In this document: in pieces, positions 5,742 to 11,530 of the stretch
Numbering within the stretch: the first letter of the stretch is position 1
How the letters are laid out: the number at the start of each line of letters is the position of its first letter
NCBI GenBank assembly: GCA_017380995.1
Contig: JAFOCY010000172.1
Location: 1-11,530, forward strand
Origin: Oscillibacter sp.
GTDB taxonomy: Bacteria; Bacillota; Clostridia; Oscillospirales; Oscillospiraceae
DNA: 11,530 nt
Direction: 5' to 3'
Notes under the pieces: model-generated
What the model was told of the DNA's origin: nothing
Databases searched by the model: none
Seen by the model: the letters and a program-made list of their open reading frames with translations, nothing else
Position numbers and translations under genes: made by a program

Positions 5742-7394
5742 ATGACAAAGAGCAAAAAGAAATTTGAGGTGTGGACCGTCGTCTCCCTGGTGCTGCTGGC
5801 TTCCTTCCTGCTGTTCCTGGTCTATCCCATGTTCGGCCTTTTGAAGCAGGCGGTCATCTCTCCGGAGGGCGAGTTCACCCTGTCCCAGTTCCAGAAATTC
5901 TTCAGCAAGTCCTACTACACGGATACCATCGTCAATAGCGTGAAGGTGACCCTTTGTGTCACCGCCATCTCGCTGCTGCTGGGTATCCCCATTGCGTACT
6001 TCTATTCCTTCTACCGCATCCGCGGCGCAAAGACGTTGTTCGTGCTCTCCATCCTCTGCTCCATGTCCGCGCCCTTCATCGGCGCCTACTCCTGGATCAT
6101 GCTGTTGGGCCGCTCCGGTGCTATCACCCAGTTTCTTCTGAACTTTGGCATCGACATTGGAAGCATCTACGGCTTCAAGGGTATTTTGATCGTCCAGTCT
6201 CTGAAGTTCTTCCCCCTGGTGTTCATTTATATGAACGGCGCCTTCAAGAACATTGATAATACCCTGATGGAGGCCTCTGCCAACATGGGCTGCACCGGCG
6301 TCCGCCGCCTGATCAGCATCGTGCTGGCCCTCTCCATGCCCACCATCCTTGCCGCTGCCCTCATGGTCTTTATGCAGGCCTTCGCAGACTTCGGCACTCC
6401 CATGCTGCTGGGCGAGGGCTATCAGACCTTCCCCGTCCTGATCTACAACGAGTACCTGGGCGAAAACGGCGTTGACTACAACTTCGCCGCCGCTCTTGCC
6501 TGCATCGCCATCTTTGTGACGGCTATTGTCTTCATCTTCCAGAAGTGGGCCACCAGCCGCTACAAGTTCTCCATGAACGCCCTGCATCCCGTGGAGAAGA
6601 AGGAGTGCAAAGGCATCTCCGGTTTCCTGATGCACGCTTACTGCTACATCCTGGTGGCCGTTGCTTTCCTCCCCCAACTGTACATCATTTATCTCTCCTT
6701 CCGCAACTGCAAGGGCGCTATCTTCCACCCCGGCTTCTCCCTGGGCAACTACGAGACCGCCATGAAGAAGCTACTGGTCCGCTCCATCAAGAATACCGCT
6801 GTGATGGGTGTCCTGGCCCTGGTGATCATCATCGTCATCGCCGTGCTGATCGCCTACCTGGTGGTCCGCCGCTCCAGCACCCTGAACAACACCATTGATA
6901 CCATCTCCATGCTGCCCTACATCATGCCCGGCGCTGTTATCGGCCTTGCGATGCTGCTGGCCTTCGGCAAGAAGCCCCTGGCCCTCACCGGCACCATGGC
7001 CATCATGGTCATCTCCTTTGTGATCCGAAGACTGCCCTACACCATCCGTTCGGCCACGGCCACGCTGATGCAGATCTCCCTGAGCATTGAGGAGGCCGCC
7101 ATCTCTCTGGGCGCTTCCAAGCTCAAGACCTTTACCAAGATCACCGTTCCCATGATGGCAAACGGCATCTTCTCCGGCGCCATCCTCAGCTGGGTGGCCA
7201 TCGTGACGGAGCTGAGCTCCTCCATCATCCTGTATAACAACAAGACCATTACCCTCACCATGTCCACCTATGTTGCCATCACCCGCGGCAACTACGGCCT
7301 GGCCGCAGCCTTCGCTGCCATCCTCACCGTGGTCACCACCGTGTCTCTCCTGCTGTACCTCTGGATCAGCAAAAGCGAGGATGTGAAGCTGTAA
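5742..7394 (+). CDS. ABC transporter permease, fused two-domain (FbpB/AfuB-like)
   Basis: 550 residues with about twelve predicted membrane spans arranged as two homologous BPD-type transmembrane domains, so one chain supplies the whole channel. Each half has the cytoplasmic EAA loop that docks the ATPase: EASANMG (177-183) and EAAISLG (451-457). Length and duplicated layout match the ferric-iron/thiamine/phosphosugar importer permeases (FbpB, ThiP, AfuB). GGAGG precedes the ATG by six bases and the ATPase stop is 15 bases upstream, so the genes are co-translated. Located in the cytoplasmic membrane. Family membership does not define the substrate. An imperfect hairpin lies just after the stop codon, before the binding-protein gene. 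Confidence 0.95.
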   Translation: MTKSKKKFEVWTVVSLVLLASFLLFLVYPMFGLLKQAVISPEGEFTLSQFQKFFSKSYYTDTIVNSVKVTLCVTAISLLLGIPIAYFYSFYRIRGAKTLFVLSILCSMSAPFIGAYSWIMLLGRSGAITQFLLNFGIDIGSIYGFKGILIVQSLKFFPLVFIYMNGAFKNIDNTLMEASANMGCTGVRRLISIVLALSMPTILAAALMVFMQAFADFGTPMLLGEGYQTFPVLIYNEYLGENGVDYNFAAALACIAIFVTAIVFIFQKWATSRYKFSMNALHPVEKKECKGISGFLMHAYCYILVAVAFLPQLYIIYLSFRNCKGAIFHPGFSLGNYETAMKKLLVRSIKNTAVMGVLALVIIIVIAVLIAYLVVRRSSTLNNTIDTISMLPYIMPGAVIGLAMLLAFGKKPLALTGTMAIMVISFVIRRLPYTIRSATATLMQISLSIEEAAISLGASKLKTFTKITVPMMANGIFSGAILSWVAIVTELSSSIILYNNKTITLTMSTYVAITRGNYGLAAAFAAILTVVTTVSLLLYLWISKSEDVKL

Positions 7395-7399
7395 CCCCA

Positions 7400-7424
7400 C
7401 TTAATCACGGGAAACCGTATTAAG
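7400..7424 (+). other. Intercistronic hairpin between permease and binding-protein genes
   Basis: CTTAAT, a bulged C, ACGG, a GAAA tetraloop, CCGT and ATTAAG form a 10-bp stem with one bulge and a GNRA loop. It starts five bases after the permease stop and is followed by A-rich sequence, not a T run, so it is not a terminator. Such hairpins often protect or set processing ends in importer mRNAs so that the binding protein is made in excess. That role is inference. Confidence 0.55.
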
Positions 7425-7450
7425 AAATAAATCTAAAAAGGAGAAAAACG

Positions 7451-8554
7451 ATGAAAAGACTGTTTGCAACCCTCCTGGCCATGACCATGGCCCTGTCTCT
7501 GGCTGCCTGCGGTGCCAAGGAGGAAACTCCCGCCGCTCCCGCTGCATCCTCCGCCCCCGCCGCTGCTTCTTCTGCAGCCGAATCCGAGCCCGCTGAACTC
7601 AGCGGTGACCTGATCCTGTACTCCTCCTGCGCTGAGAGCGACCTGGACGCTGTCATCACTGCTTTCAATGAGAAGTATCCTGACATCTATGTTGAGGTCG
7701 TCAACGGCTCTGCCGGTGAGCTGACCACCCGTCTGGCCGGTGAGGCCGCCAACCCCGTGGCCGACGTTGTCTGGGGCGGCATGGCTGACTCCGATGGCGA
7801 CCGCTACTCCGACATTTTCGAGGCTTGGGTCTCTGAGCACGATGCTGAGAATATGCCCGGCTACTCCACCAAGAACGGCCTGTACTCCATGGAGCACCTG
7901 TCCACCGTCGTCTTCTGCGTCAACGAGGAGCTGGAGGCTCAGCTGGGCCTGGAGATCGACTCCTATGAGGACCTGCTGGATCCCGCTCTGAAGGGCCAGA
8001 TCCTGACCGCCGACCCCAACAGCTCTTCCTCTGCCTGGAACAACCTGAACAACATCATGGCTGTTTACGGTACTGATACCGATGAGGCTTGGGCCTACAT
8101 TGAGAAGCTGATGCCCAACCTGGTCGTCGCCGGCTCCTCCTCTGCTTGCTTCAAGTCTGTCCAGCAGGGCGAGTATGTCGTTGGCCTGACCTACGAGGAC
8201 GGCGCTGTTATCCTGCAGAAGGACGGCGCTACCAACATCCGCCTGCAGTACCCCGTTGAGGGCACCTCCGCTACCGCTTTCGGTACCGCTCTGGTCAAGA
8301 ACGGCCCCAACCCTGAGAACGGCAAGGCTCTGGTGGACTTCCTCTGCTCTGCTGAGGGCCAGAACCGCATCTCCGAGCTGCAGGAAGGCACCATGCGCTG
8401 GACCAACTCCGGCTGGGTCGCTCCCGAGGGCGCTTGGCTGCAGCCCACCAGCGAGATCAAGTGGGTTGAGCGTGACGTCGAGTACATGACCGAGAACAAG
8501 GACGCCATCCTCGAGCACTGGAACGAGCTGTGGGCCCAGGTCATGGGCGGCTGA
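7451..8554 (+). CDS. ABC transporter substrate-binding lipoprotein (AfuA/iron-type family)
   Basis: 367 residues. A lipoprotein signal peptide ends in LAAC with the lipidated Cys20. An Ala/Ser/Pro/Glu linker runs to about residue 48, and then a periplasmic-binding-protein fold starts at GDLILYSSCAESD. In a Gram-positive cell it would be tethered to the outer face of the membrane and deliver solute to the permease. The family includes ferric-binding, phosphonate and hexose-phosphate binders. No two adjacent tyrosines occur in the protein; classical FbpA-type ferric binders use such a pair. The corresponding region reads GLTYEDGA (245-252). AAGGAG lies seven bases before the ATG. Codon use is strongly biased towards GCT/CTG/GGC/AAC, more than in the first operon gene, as expected for an abundant product. 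It is the last gene before the terminator. Confidence 0.94.
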   Translation: MKRLFATLLAMTMALSLAACGAKEETPAAPAASSAPAAASSAAESEPAELSGDLILYSSCAESDLDAVITAFNEKYPDIYVEVVNGSAGELTTRLAGEAANPVADVVWGGMADSDGDRYSDIFEAWVSEHDAENMPGYSTKNGLYSMEHLSTVVFCVNEELEAQLGLEIDSYEDLLDPALKGQILTADPNSSSSAWNNLNNIMAVYGTDTDEAWAYIEKLMPNLVVAGSSSACFKSVQQGEYVVGLTYEDGAVILQKDGATNIRLQYPVEGTSATAFGTALVKNGPNPENGKALVDFLCSAEGQNRISELQEGTMRWTNSGWVAPEGAWLQPTSEIKWVERDVEYMTENKDAILEHWNELWAQVMGG

Positions 8555-8597
8555 TCAATCTGAAGATCACCCGAAACATACAAAAGTTCTAAAATAC

Positions 8598-8635
8598 AAA
8601 CCGCCCCCGGAAGTTTGGACTTCCGGGGGCGGTTT
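8598..8635. terminator. Bidirectional intrinsic terminator between convergent genes
   Basis: A perfect 17-bp stem (8598-8614 with 8619-8635) with a TTGG loop, GC-rich core and A3/T3 ends. It ends both the plus-strand transporter operon and the minus-strand phosphohexomutase gene, whose stop codon is 12 bases away. Confidence 0.92.
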
Positions 8636-8646
8636 CATGTACCTGC

Positions 8647-10329
8647 TTATGCCATGAGGGGGTCGATGGCCTTGGCCAGAATGTCCTTCTGTGCCTGGGC
8701 TTCGGCCAGGTCCTTACCAAGGGTGGTATAGTAGATCTTCAGCTTGGGCTCCGTACCGGAGGGACGGGCCACCACGGTGGCGCCGCCTTCCAGGGCGAAG
8801 ATCAGCACGTTGGAGGACGGCAGACCAGTCTCCTCGGGCTTGGTGTAGTCGGTGATGCCCACCACCTTGTAACCGGCGATCTCGGCAGGAGGCTCGTTTC
8901 TGAGCTTCTCCATAATGCCGGCCATCTTGTCCATACCGCTAAGACCGGGGAACTCATAGGAGTCGATCTTGTTGAGGTAGCGGCCGTACTTGGCGTAAAT
9001 CTCCTCCAGGCGCTCCTTGATGGAGGAACCAATGGAGCGGTAATAAGCAGCCATCTCACAGATAAGCATGGAGCCGATGATGGCATCCTTATCGCGGACG
9101 TAGGGGCCAGCCAGGTAGCCGTAGCTCTCCTCGAAGGCGAAGATGAAGCGGTCCACTTCTCCGGCGGCCTCCAGAAGGGCGATCTGCTCGCCGATCCATT
9201 TGAAGCCGGTAAGGACGTTGCGCATCTCCACGCCGTAGTTCTTGGCAACGGCGTCGCCCAAAGGAGTAGAGACCAGGGACTTCACGGCCACGGGGCGCTC
9301 CGGCATGGTGCCGTTTTCAATGCGGCCCTGGCAGATGTAGTCCAGCAGCAGCACGCCTACTTCGTTGCCGGTGACCAGTTCATAGCTGCCATCGGGGCAC
9401 TTAATAGCGATGCCCACCCGGTCGGCGTCGGGGTCGGTGGCCAGCATCAGATCCGCGCCGGACTCCTTGGCAAGCTCCAGGCCCAGCTTCAGCGCCTCGA
9501 AGATTTCAGGGTTGGGATAGGGGCAGGTGGGGAAATTACCGTCAGGATACTTCTGCTCGGGGACAATAGTGATGTCGTCGATGCCGATGTCATTCAAAAC
9601 CCGCGTGACGGGCACCAGGCCGGAGCCGTTCAGGGGAGAATAGACCAGCTTGAGGCCCGCGGTCTTGCAGAGGCCGGGACGGACGGAGCGGGCCTTGATG
9701 GCGTCGTACAGGGCCTCCTTGCACTCCTCGCCCACATACTGGATGAGGCCCTTTTCCAGGCCCTCCTCAAAGGAAATGATCTTGGCGCCGTCCAGGATAT
9801 CGGTCTTCTGGATCTCGGCGTAAACGATAGCGGCGGCGTCATCAGTCATCTGGCAGCCGTCGGGCCCGTAGGCCTTGTAGCCGTTGTACTTGGCGGGGTT
9901 ATGGGAGGCGGTGACCATGATGCCGGCGTTGGCCTGATAGTAGCGGGTGGCGAAGCTCAACGCGGGAACGGGCATCAGGGCGTCATAAATGCGGACATTG
10001 ATGCCATTGGCAGCCAGGACACAGGCGGCAGTCTTGGCAAACACATCGGAGTTGATGCGGCTGTCGTAAGAAATGGCAACAAGCTGGTTGCCGCCCTGGG
10101 TCTTCACCCAGTTGGCAAGGCCCTGGGTGGCCTGGCGGACCGTATAAATGTTCATGCGGTTGGAGCCTGCGCCCAGCACGCCGCGCAGTCCTGCGGTACC
10201 GAACTTCAGTGCCACAGCAAACCGCTCCTTGATCTCTTCTTCATTTCCTGCGATGGCTTCCAGCTCGGCCTTGAGGGCTGCATCCTCCAGGTCGGCATCA
10301 AGCCAGCGCTGATAGTCCTTCATATACAT
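8647..10329 (-). CDS. Phosphoglucomutase/phosphomannomutase (alpha-D-phosphohexomutase)
   Basis: 560 residues, full length for the Firmicute PgcA-like group. It moves phosphate between C1 and C6 of glucose or mannose via a phosphoserine. All four signature loops are present: FGTAGLRG near residue 43, the active-site TASHNP with Ser142, the magnesium loop DPDADR (Asp299, 301, 303), the sugar-specificity loop FEESYGY (399-405), and the phosphate-binding RPSGTEPK (522-529). The FEESYGY form is common in glucose-acting or dual-specificity enzymes. It links central sugar phosphates to cell-envelope and storage polysaccharide synthesis and is probably a housekeeping gene, not part of the transporter system. 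The start could be either of two ATGs (10329 or 10323); GGTGA stands seven bases before the first. Confidence 0.95.
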   Translation of the reverse strand: MYMKDYQRWLDADLEDAALKAELEAIAGNEEEIKERFAVALKFGTAGLRGVLGAGSNRMNIYTVRQATQGLANWVKTQGGNQLVAISYDSRINSDVFAKTAACVLAANGINVRIYDALMPVPALSFATRYYQANAGIMVTASHNPAKYNGYKAYGPDGCQMTDDAAAIVYAEIQKTDILDGAKIISFEEGLEKGLIQYVGEECKEALYDAIKARSVRPGLCKTAGLKLVYSPLNGSGLVPVTRVLNDIGIDDITIVPEQKYPDGNFPTCPYPNPEIFEALKLGLELAKESGADLMLATDPDADRVGIAIKCPDGSYELVTGNEVGVLLLDYICQGRIENGTMPERPVAVKSLVSTPLGDAVAKNYGVEMRNVLTGFKWIGEQIALLEAAGEVDRFIFAFEESYGYLAGPYVRDKDAIIGSMLICEMAAYYRSIGSSIKERLEEIYAKYGRYLNKIDSYEFPGLSGMDKMAGIMEKLRNEPPAEIAGYKVVGITDYTKPEETGLPSSNVLIFALEGGATVVARPSGTEPKLKIYYTTLGKDLAEAQAQKDILAKAIDPLMA

Positions 10330-10395
10330 CGATCATTCACCATCCTAAATTTTTTCGTTCCTGCAGCAAAATACTGCACCTAACGATTCACGCTA

Positions 10396-10427
10396 ATTAT
10401 ACTCTCTTCCCTTCCTCAAAGGAAGGG
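10396..10427 (-). promoter_or_regulatory. Probable phosphohexomutase promoter with an inverted repeat over the -35 region
   Basis: A perfect TATAAT -10 (10396-10401, minus strand) lies about 67 bases before the start codon. At 17 bp spacing the -35 is only TTCCTT. A perfect 7-bp inverted repeat, CCCTTCC / GGAAGGG with a 5-base loop (10409-10427), occupies the spacer and -35 zone. A poor -35 beneath a palindrome suggests control by a bound regulator. On the plus strand the same repeat is followed by TTTT, but no plus-strand gene precedes it. Confidence 0.5.
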
Positions 10428-10499
10428 TTTTCCAGGTGGTAAAAAGCATTTTTCATATATTCCATATGACGAGAATCGGTTTTTTGCACATCATGCACA

Positions 10500-10528
10500 A
10501 AAAAGGACCGCTGCAAGCGGTCCTTTTT
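10500..10528. terminator. Intrinsic terminator of the DUF1295-family gene
   Basis: Thirteen-base arms (AAAAAGGACCGCT at 10500-10512 and its complement at 10516-10528) around a GCA loop, with A5/T5 flanks that let it act in both directions. It starts two bases after the stop codon at 10530-10532 (minus strand). Confidence 0.92.
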
Positions 10529-10529
10529 C

Positions 10530-11072
10530 TCAGGCTACCAGGAATTTGTATTTCTCTACGCTGTAAAGAGGAATCAGGGGCAAAAGGATGGGTACCGTCT
10601 TCACATAGGTCTGATACTCCGGGTCCTGACCATAGTTCTTATTCTGGCGGACTTCCAGGCGGCGCGCTCCGCTGAACATCACATACACAATACCGATGTA
10701 TCCCAGAAGGACCATGACCCACTGGCCCACGCTGGAAAGGATATTCACTCCGGAAAGGAGCACACCGGTCCAGAAGATGACCTCTCCCAGGTAGTTGGGA
10801 CAGCGGACGATGCGGAAAAGCCCCGTGTCACAAAAGCGTCTGGGATTTCTTTTCTTGGCCTGGTTCTTCTGCCAGTCAGAAGCGGACTCAAAAATGATGC
10901 CAAAAGCCATCACCGCGCAGCCCCCAAGACACCATCCATCGGTGCCGCTTCCGTTTACCAGACGGTAAAAGACCGGCAGGACCTGGAGACCGTAGAGTGC
11001 GGCGCAGGTGATCCAGATGGCGCACTTCACGCCAAAACCCATGGTACTTCCGTCCTTGATCTCTGTTTTCAT
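10530..11072 (-). CDS. C-terminal fragment of the DUF1295-family protein
   Basis: 180 residues with about four hydrophobic segments. It holds the family hallmark region: FESASDWQKNQAK (61-73) and then TGLFRIVRCPNYLGE (83-97), the conserved R-x-PNYxGE block shared by DUF1295, 5-alpha-reductase C-termini and isoprenylcysteine methyltransferase-like proteins. The ATG at 11072 is only where the open frame can begin after the frameshift. No purine-rich site stands at a proper distance before it. Confidence 0.75.
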   Translation of the reverse strand: MKTEIKDGSTMGFGVKCAIWITCAALYGLQVLPVFYRLVNGSGTDGWCLGGCAVMAFGIIFESASDWQKNQAKKRNPRRFCDTGLFRIVRCPNYLGEVIFWTGVLLSGVNILSSVGQWVMVLLGYIGIVYVMFSGARRLEVRQNKNYGQDPEYQTYVKTVPILLPLIPLYSVEKYKFLVA

Positions 11073-11079
11073 TTTGGAA

Positions 11080-11334
11080 TTATAAGCTGGTGCTTTTCAG
11101 CTCCCGGACGAGCAGGAAGCCGCCCAGACGGCAGCCGTAGACAAAAAAGAGGATGCAGGCAAGAATGGTGCCAATGCTCAGGCTCTCCCGGAACAAAAAC
11201 AGCATCAAAAGGCCAATACCGGCAATGGAGAATCCGTAACCAAGGGAAATGAACCACACATATTTATAAAAACCGATGGAACTGATGACCATAGCCGCAG
11301 CAAACAGCAGCCAAATCGCAGTGGGAAATGTCAT
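11080..11334 (-). CDS. N-terminal fragment of the DUF1295-family protein
   Basis: 84 residues, nearly all hydrophobic, forming about three membrane spans and ending in RELKSTSL at the premature TAA. The frame is open further upstream, but the ATG at 11334 is the start supported by AAGGA and it lies 34 bases past the -10 hexamer. The translated product would lack the conserved PNYLGE region. Confidence 0.7.
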   Translation of the reverse strand: MTFPTAIWLLFAAAMVISSIGFYKYVWFISLGYGFSIAGIGLLMLFLFRESLSIGTILACILFFVYGCRLGGFLLVRELKSTSL

Positions 11335-11367
11335 AGAATTCGTTCCTTTTTTCCAATTTTCTTCCTT

Positions 11368-11396
11368 AGGATAGCATTTTTGACCACTCCCGTCAA
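11368..11396 (-). promoter_or_regulatory. Sigma-A promoter of the DUF1295-family gene
   Basis: TTGACG (11391-11396), a 17-bp spacer and TATCCT (11368-11373), with an extended -10 TG one base upstream of the hexamer. It ends 22 bases from the insertion-sequence edge at 11418, so it survived that insertion. Confidence 0.75.
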
Positions 11397-11402
11397 CTAA
11401 AG

Positions 11403-11417
11403 AAAAAGGACCGCTTC
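11403..11417. terminator. Orphan half of a terminator stem, cut off by the insertion sequence
   Basis: AAAAAGGACCGCT (11403-11415) is identical to the left arm of the complete terminator at 10500-10512, but its complementary arm is missing. The next bases, TC, run straight into the IS3-type end TGAACTGCACC. The natural reading is that the element landed in or near the loop. The partner arm should lie on its far side. Confidence 0.55.
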
Positions 11418-11424
11418 TGAACTG

Positions 11425-11479
11425 CACCCCATTTGTTAGACAAGTATGGTATACTTGTACTAAGAAATGGGGTGTTTTT
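11425..11479 (+). other. Imperfect hairpin followed by T5 in the IS leader, covering the OrfA ribosome binding site
   Basis: CACCCCATTT (11425-11434) pairs perfectly with 11465-11474. After a G/G mismatch, TTAG pairs with CTAA. Past a bulged A, ACAAGTAT pairs with ATACTTGT around a GGT loop. T5 follows at 11475-11479. The right arm contains GGGGTG, the only purine-rich ribosome binding site before the ATG at 11482. A transcript entering from outside would therefore both meet a terminator and hide the start site. Confidence 0.7.
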
Positions 11480-11481
11480 CT

Positions 11482-11530
11482 ATGCCAAAGGGAGTACCGT
11501 ATCCGGGGGAATTCAAACAGATGGTTGTAG
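11482..11530 (+). CDS. IS3-family transposase OrfA (start only)
   Basis: Sixteen codons visible, MPKGVPYPGEFKQMVV, matching the usual opening of OrfA, where a short basic stretch leads into Y-x-x-EFK before the helix-turn-helix that binds the terminal repeats. GGGGTG stands seven bases before the ATG. The rest of OrfA, the frameshift site and the DDE catalytic OrfB would lie to the right. Confidence 0.75.
   Translation, partial: MPKGVPYPGEFKQMVV

Larger units (their letters stand above)
10530..11334 (-). pseudogene. DUF1295 / steroid-5-alpha-reductase-like membrane protein, split by a one-base frameshift
   Basis: Two adjacent open frames on the minus strand together make one protein of this family. 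The 805-base span is 3 x 268 + 1. The first frame ends in RELKSTSL followed by TAA. The downstream frame, read back past its ATG, gives YNSKMKTEIKDG. Deleting one T (complement of the AA at 11084-11085) joins them as RELKSTSYNSKMKTEIKDG, giving a 267-residue protein. Upstream there is a good promoter and a ribosome binding site (AAGGA nine bases before the ATG), and downstream a strong terminator, so only the reading frame is damaged. The family is of integral membrane proteins with uncertain, possibly reductase or methyltransferase-like, activity. Alternatives are a sequencing error or two separately translated halves; the second ATG has no convincing ribosome binding site. Confidence 0.8.
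11418..11530 (+). mobile_element. Left end of an IS3-family insertion sequence (continues past right edge)
   Basis: The terminal sequence TGAACTGCACCCCA, followed by a short leader and an OrfA start reading MPKGVPYPGEFKQMVV, is the arrangement of many Firmicute IS3-family elements. IS3 elements start with TG and end with CA, which sets the boundary at 11418. The flanking TTC (11415-11417) is the candidate 3-base target duplication. The other end is not in the window. Confidence 0.75.

Noticed and set aside
4380..6728. Very long open frame on the minus strand (782 codons) opposite the ATPase and permease genes
   Set aside because: It is antisense to two genes with complete family motifs. Its translation is a low-complexity His/Asp/Gly/Val-rich string caused by the codon bias of the real strand.
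7433..8518. 361-codon minus-strand open frame opposite the binding-protein gene
   Set aside because: A shadow of a strongly codon-biased gene; the composition is Gly/Val/Leu/Asp-rich without motifs.

Overview
The window looks like a chromosomal segment of a moderately high-GC gut-type Firmicute (class Clostridia, something like Oscillospiraceae). The evidence is strong AGGAGG-type ribosome binding sites, sigma-A promoters with clean TTGACA/17 bp/TATAAT spacing, a lipoprotein with a short Ala/Ser/Pro/Glu linker, and homologues typical of that group. This taxonomic call is inference from style, not from a marker gene.

Layout, left to right. (1) Positions 1-1199, minus strand: a two-gene phosphosugar/polyol-phosphate operon. 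A ribulose-/allulose-6-phosphate 3-epimerase overlaps a GatD-like polyol-phosphate dehydrogenase that runs off the left edge. The operon has its own promoter, with an inverted repeat in the spacer. (2) Positions 1302-3088, minus strand: two tandem but dissimilar DeoR-family repressors of 251 residues each, the first followed by a strong terminator. (3) Positions 3141-8635, plus strand: an operon divergent from the second repressor. It encodes a glycerol-1-phosphate dehydrogenase of the AraM/EgsA type, then a complete binding-protein-dependent ABC transporter (ATPase, fused double permease, lipoprotein) of the family usually labelled ferric-iron or AfuABC. It ends at a 17-bp bidirectional terminator. 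(4) Positions 8647-10329, minus strand: a full-length alpha-phosphohexomutase (phosphoglucomutase/phosphomannomutase). (5) Positions 10500-11396, minus strand: a membrane protein of the DUF1295/steroid-5-alpha-reductase-like family, broken by a single-base frameshift but with an intact promoter and terminator. (6) From 11418 to the right edge: the left end of an IS3-family insertion sequence. It sits directly against half of a terminator hairpin.

How the genes fit together. DeoR-family repressors normally sense phosphorylated sugars, and both metabolic units encode enzymes acting on phosphorylated polyols or ketoses. The simplest reading is a locus for capture and oxidation of phosphorylated polyols. 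The transporter would import an organophosphate; the AraM-type enzyme would interconvert glycerol-1-phosphate and dihydroxyacetone phosphate; the epimerase and GatD-like dehydrogenase would serve a second phosphopolyol route. The binding protein lacks the adjacent tyrosine pair used by classical ferric-binding proteins, so an iron label would be doubtful. The substrate itself cannot be read from sequence.

The points most worth a second look are the AraM-plus-transporter operon, the frameshifted DUF1295 gene, and the IS3 end. At the IS3 end, an imperfect hairpin followed by T5 covers the transposase ribosome binding site, and the element appears to have landed inside a terminator stem-loop.
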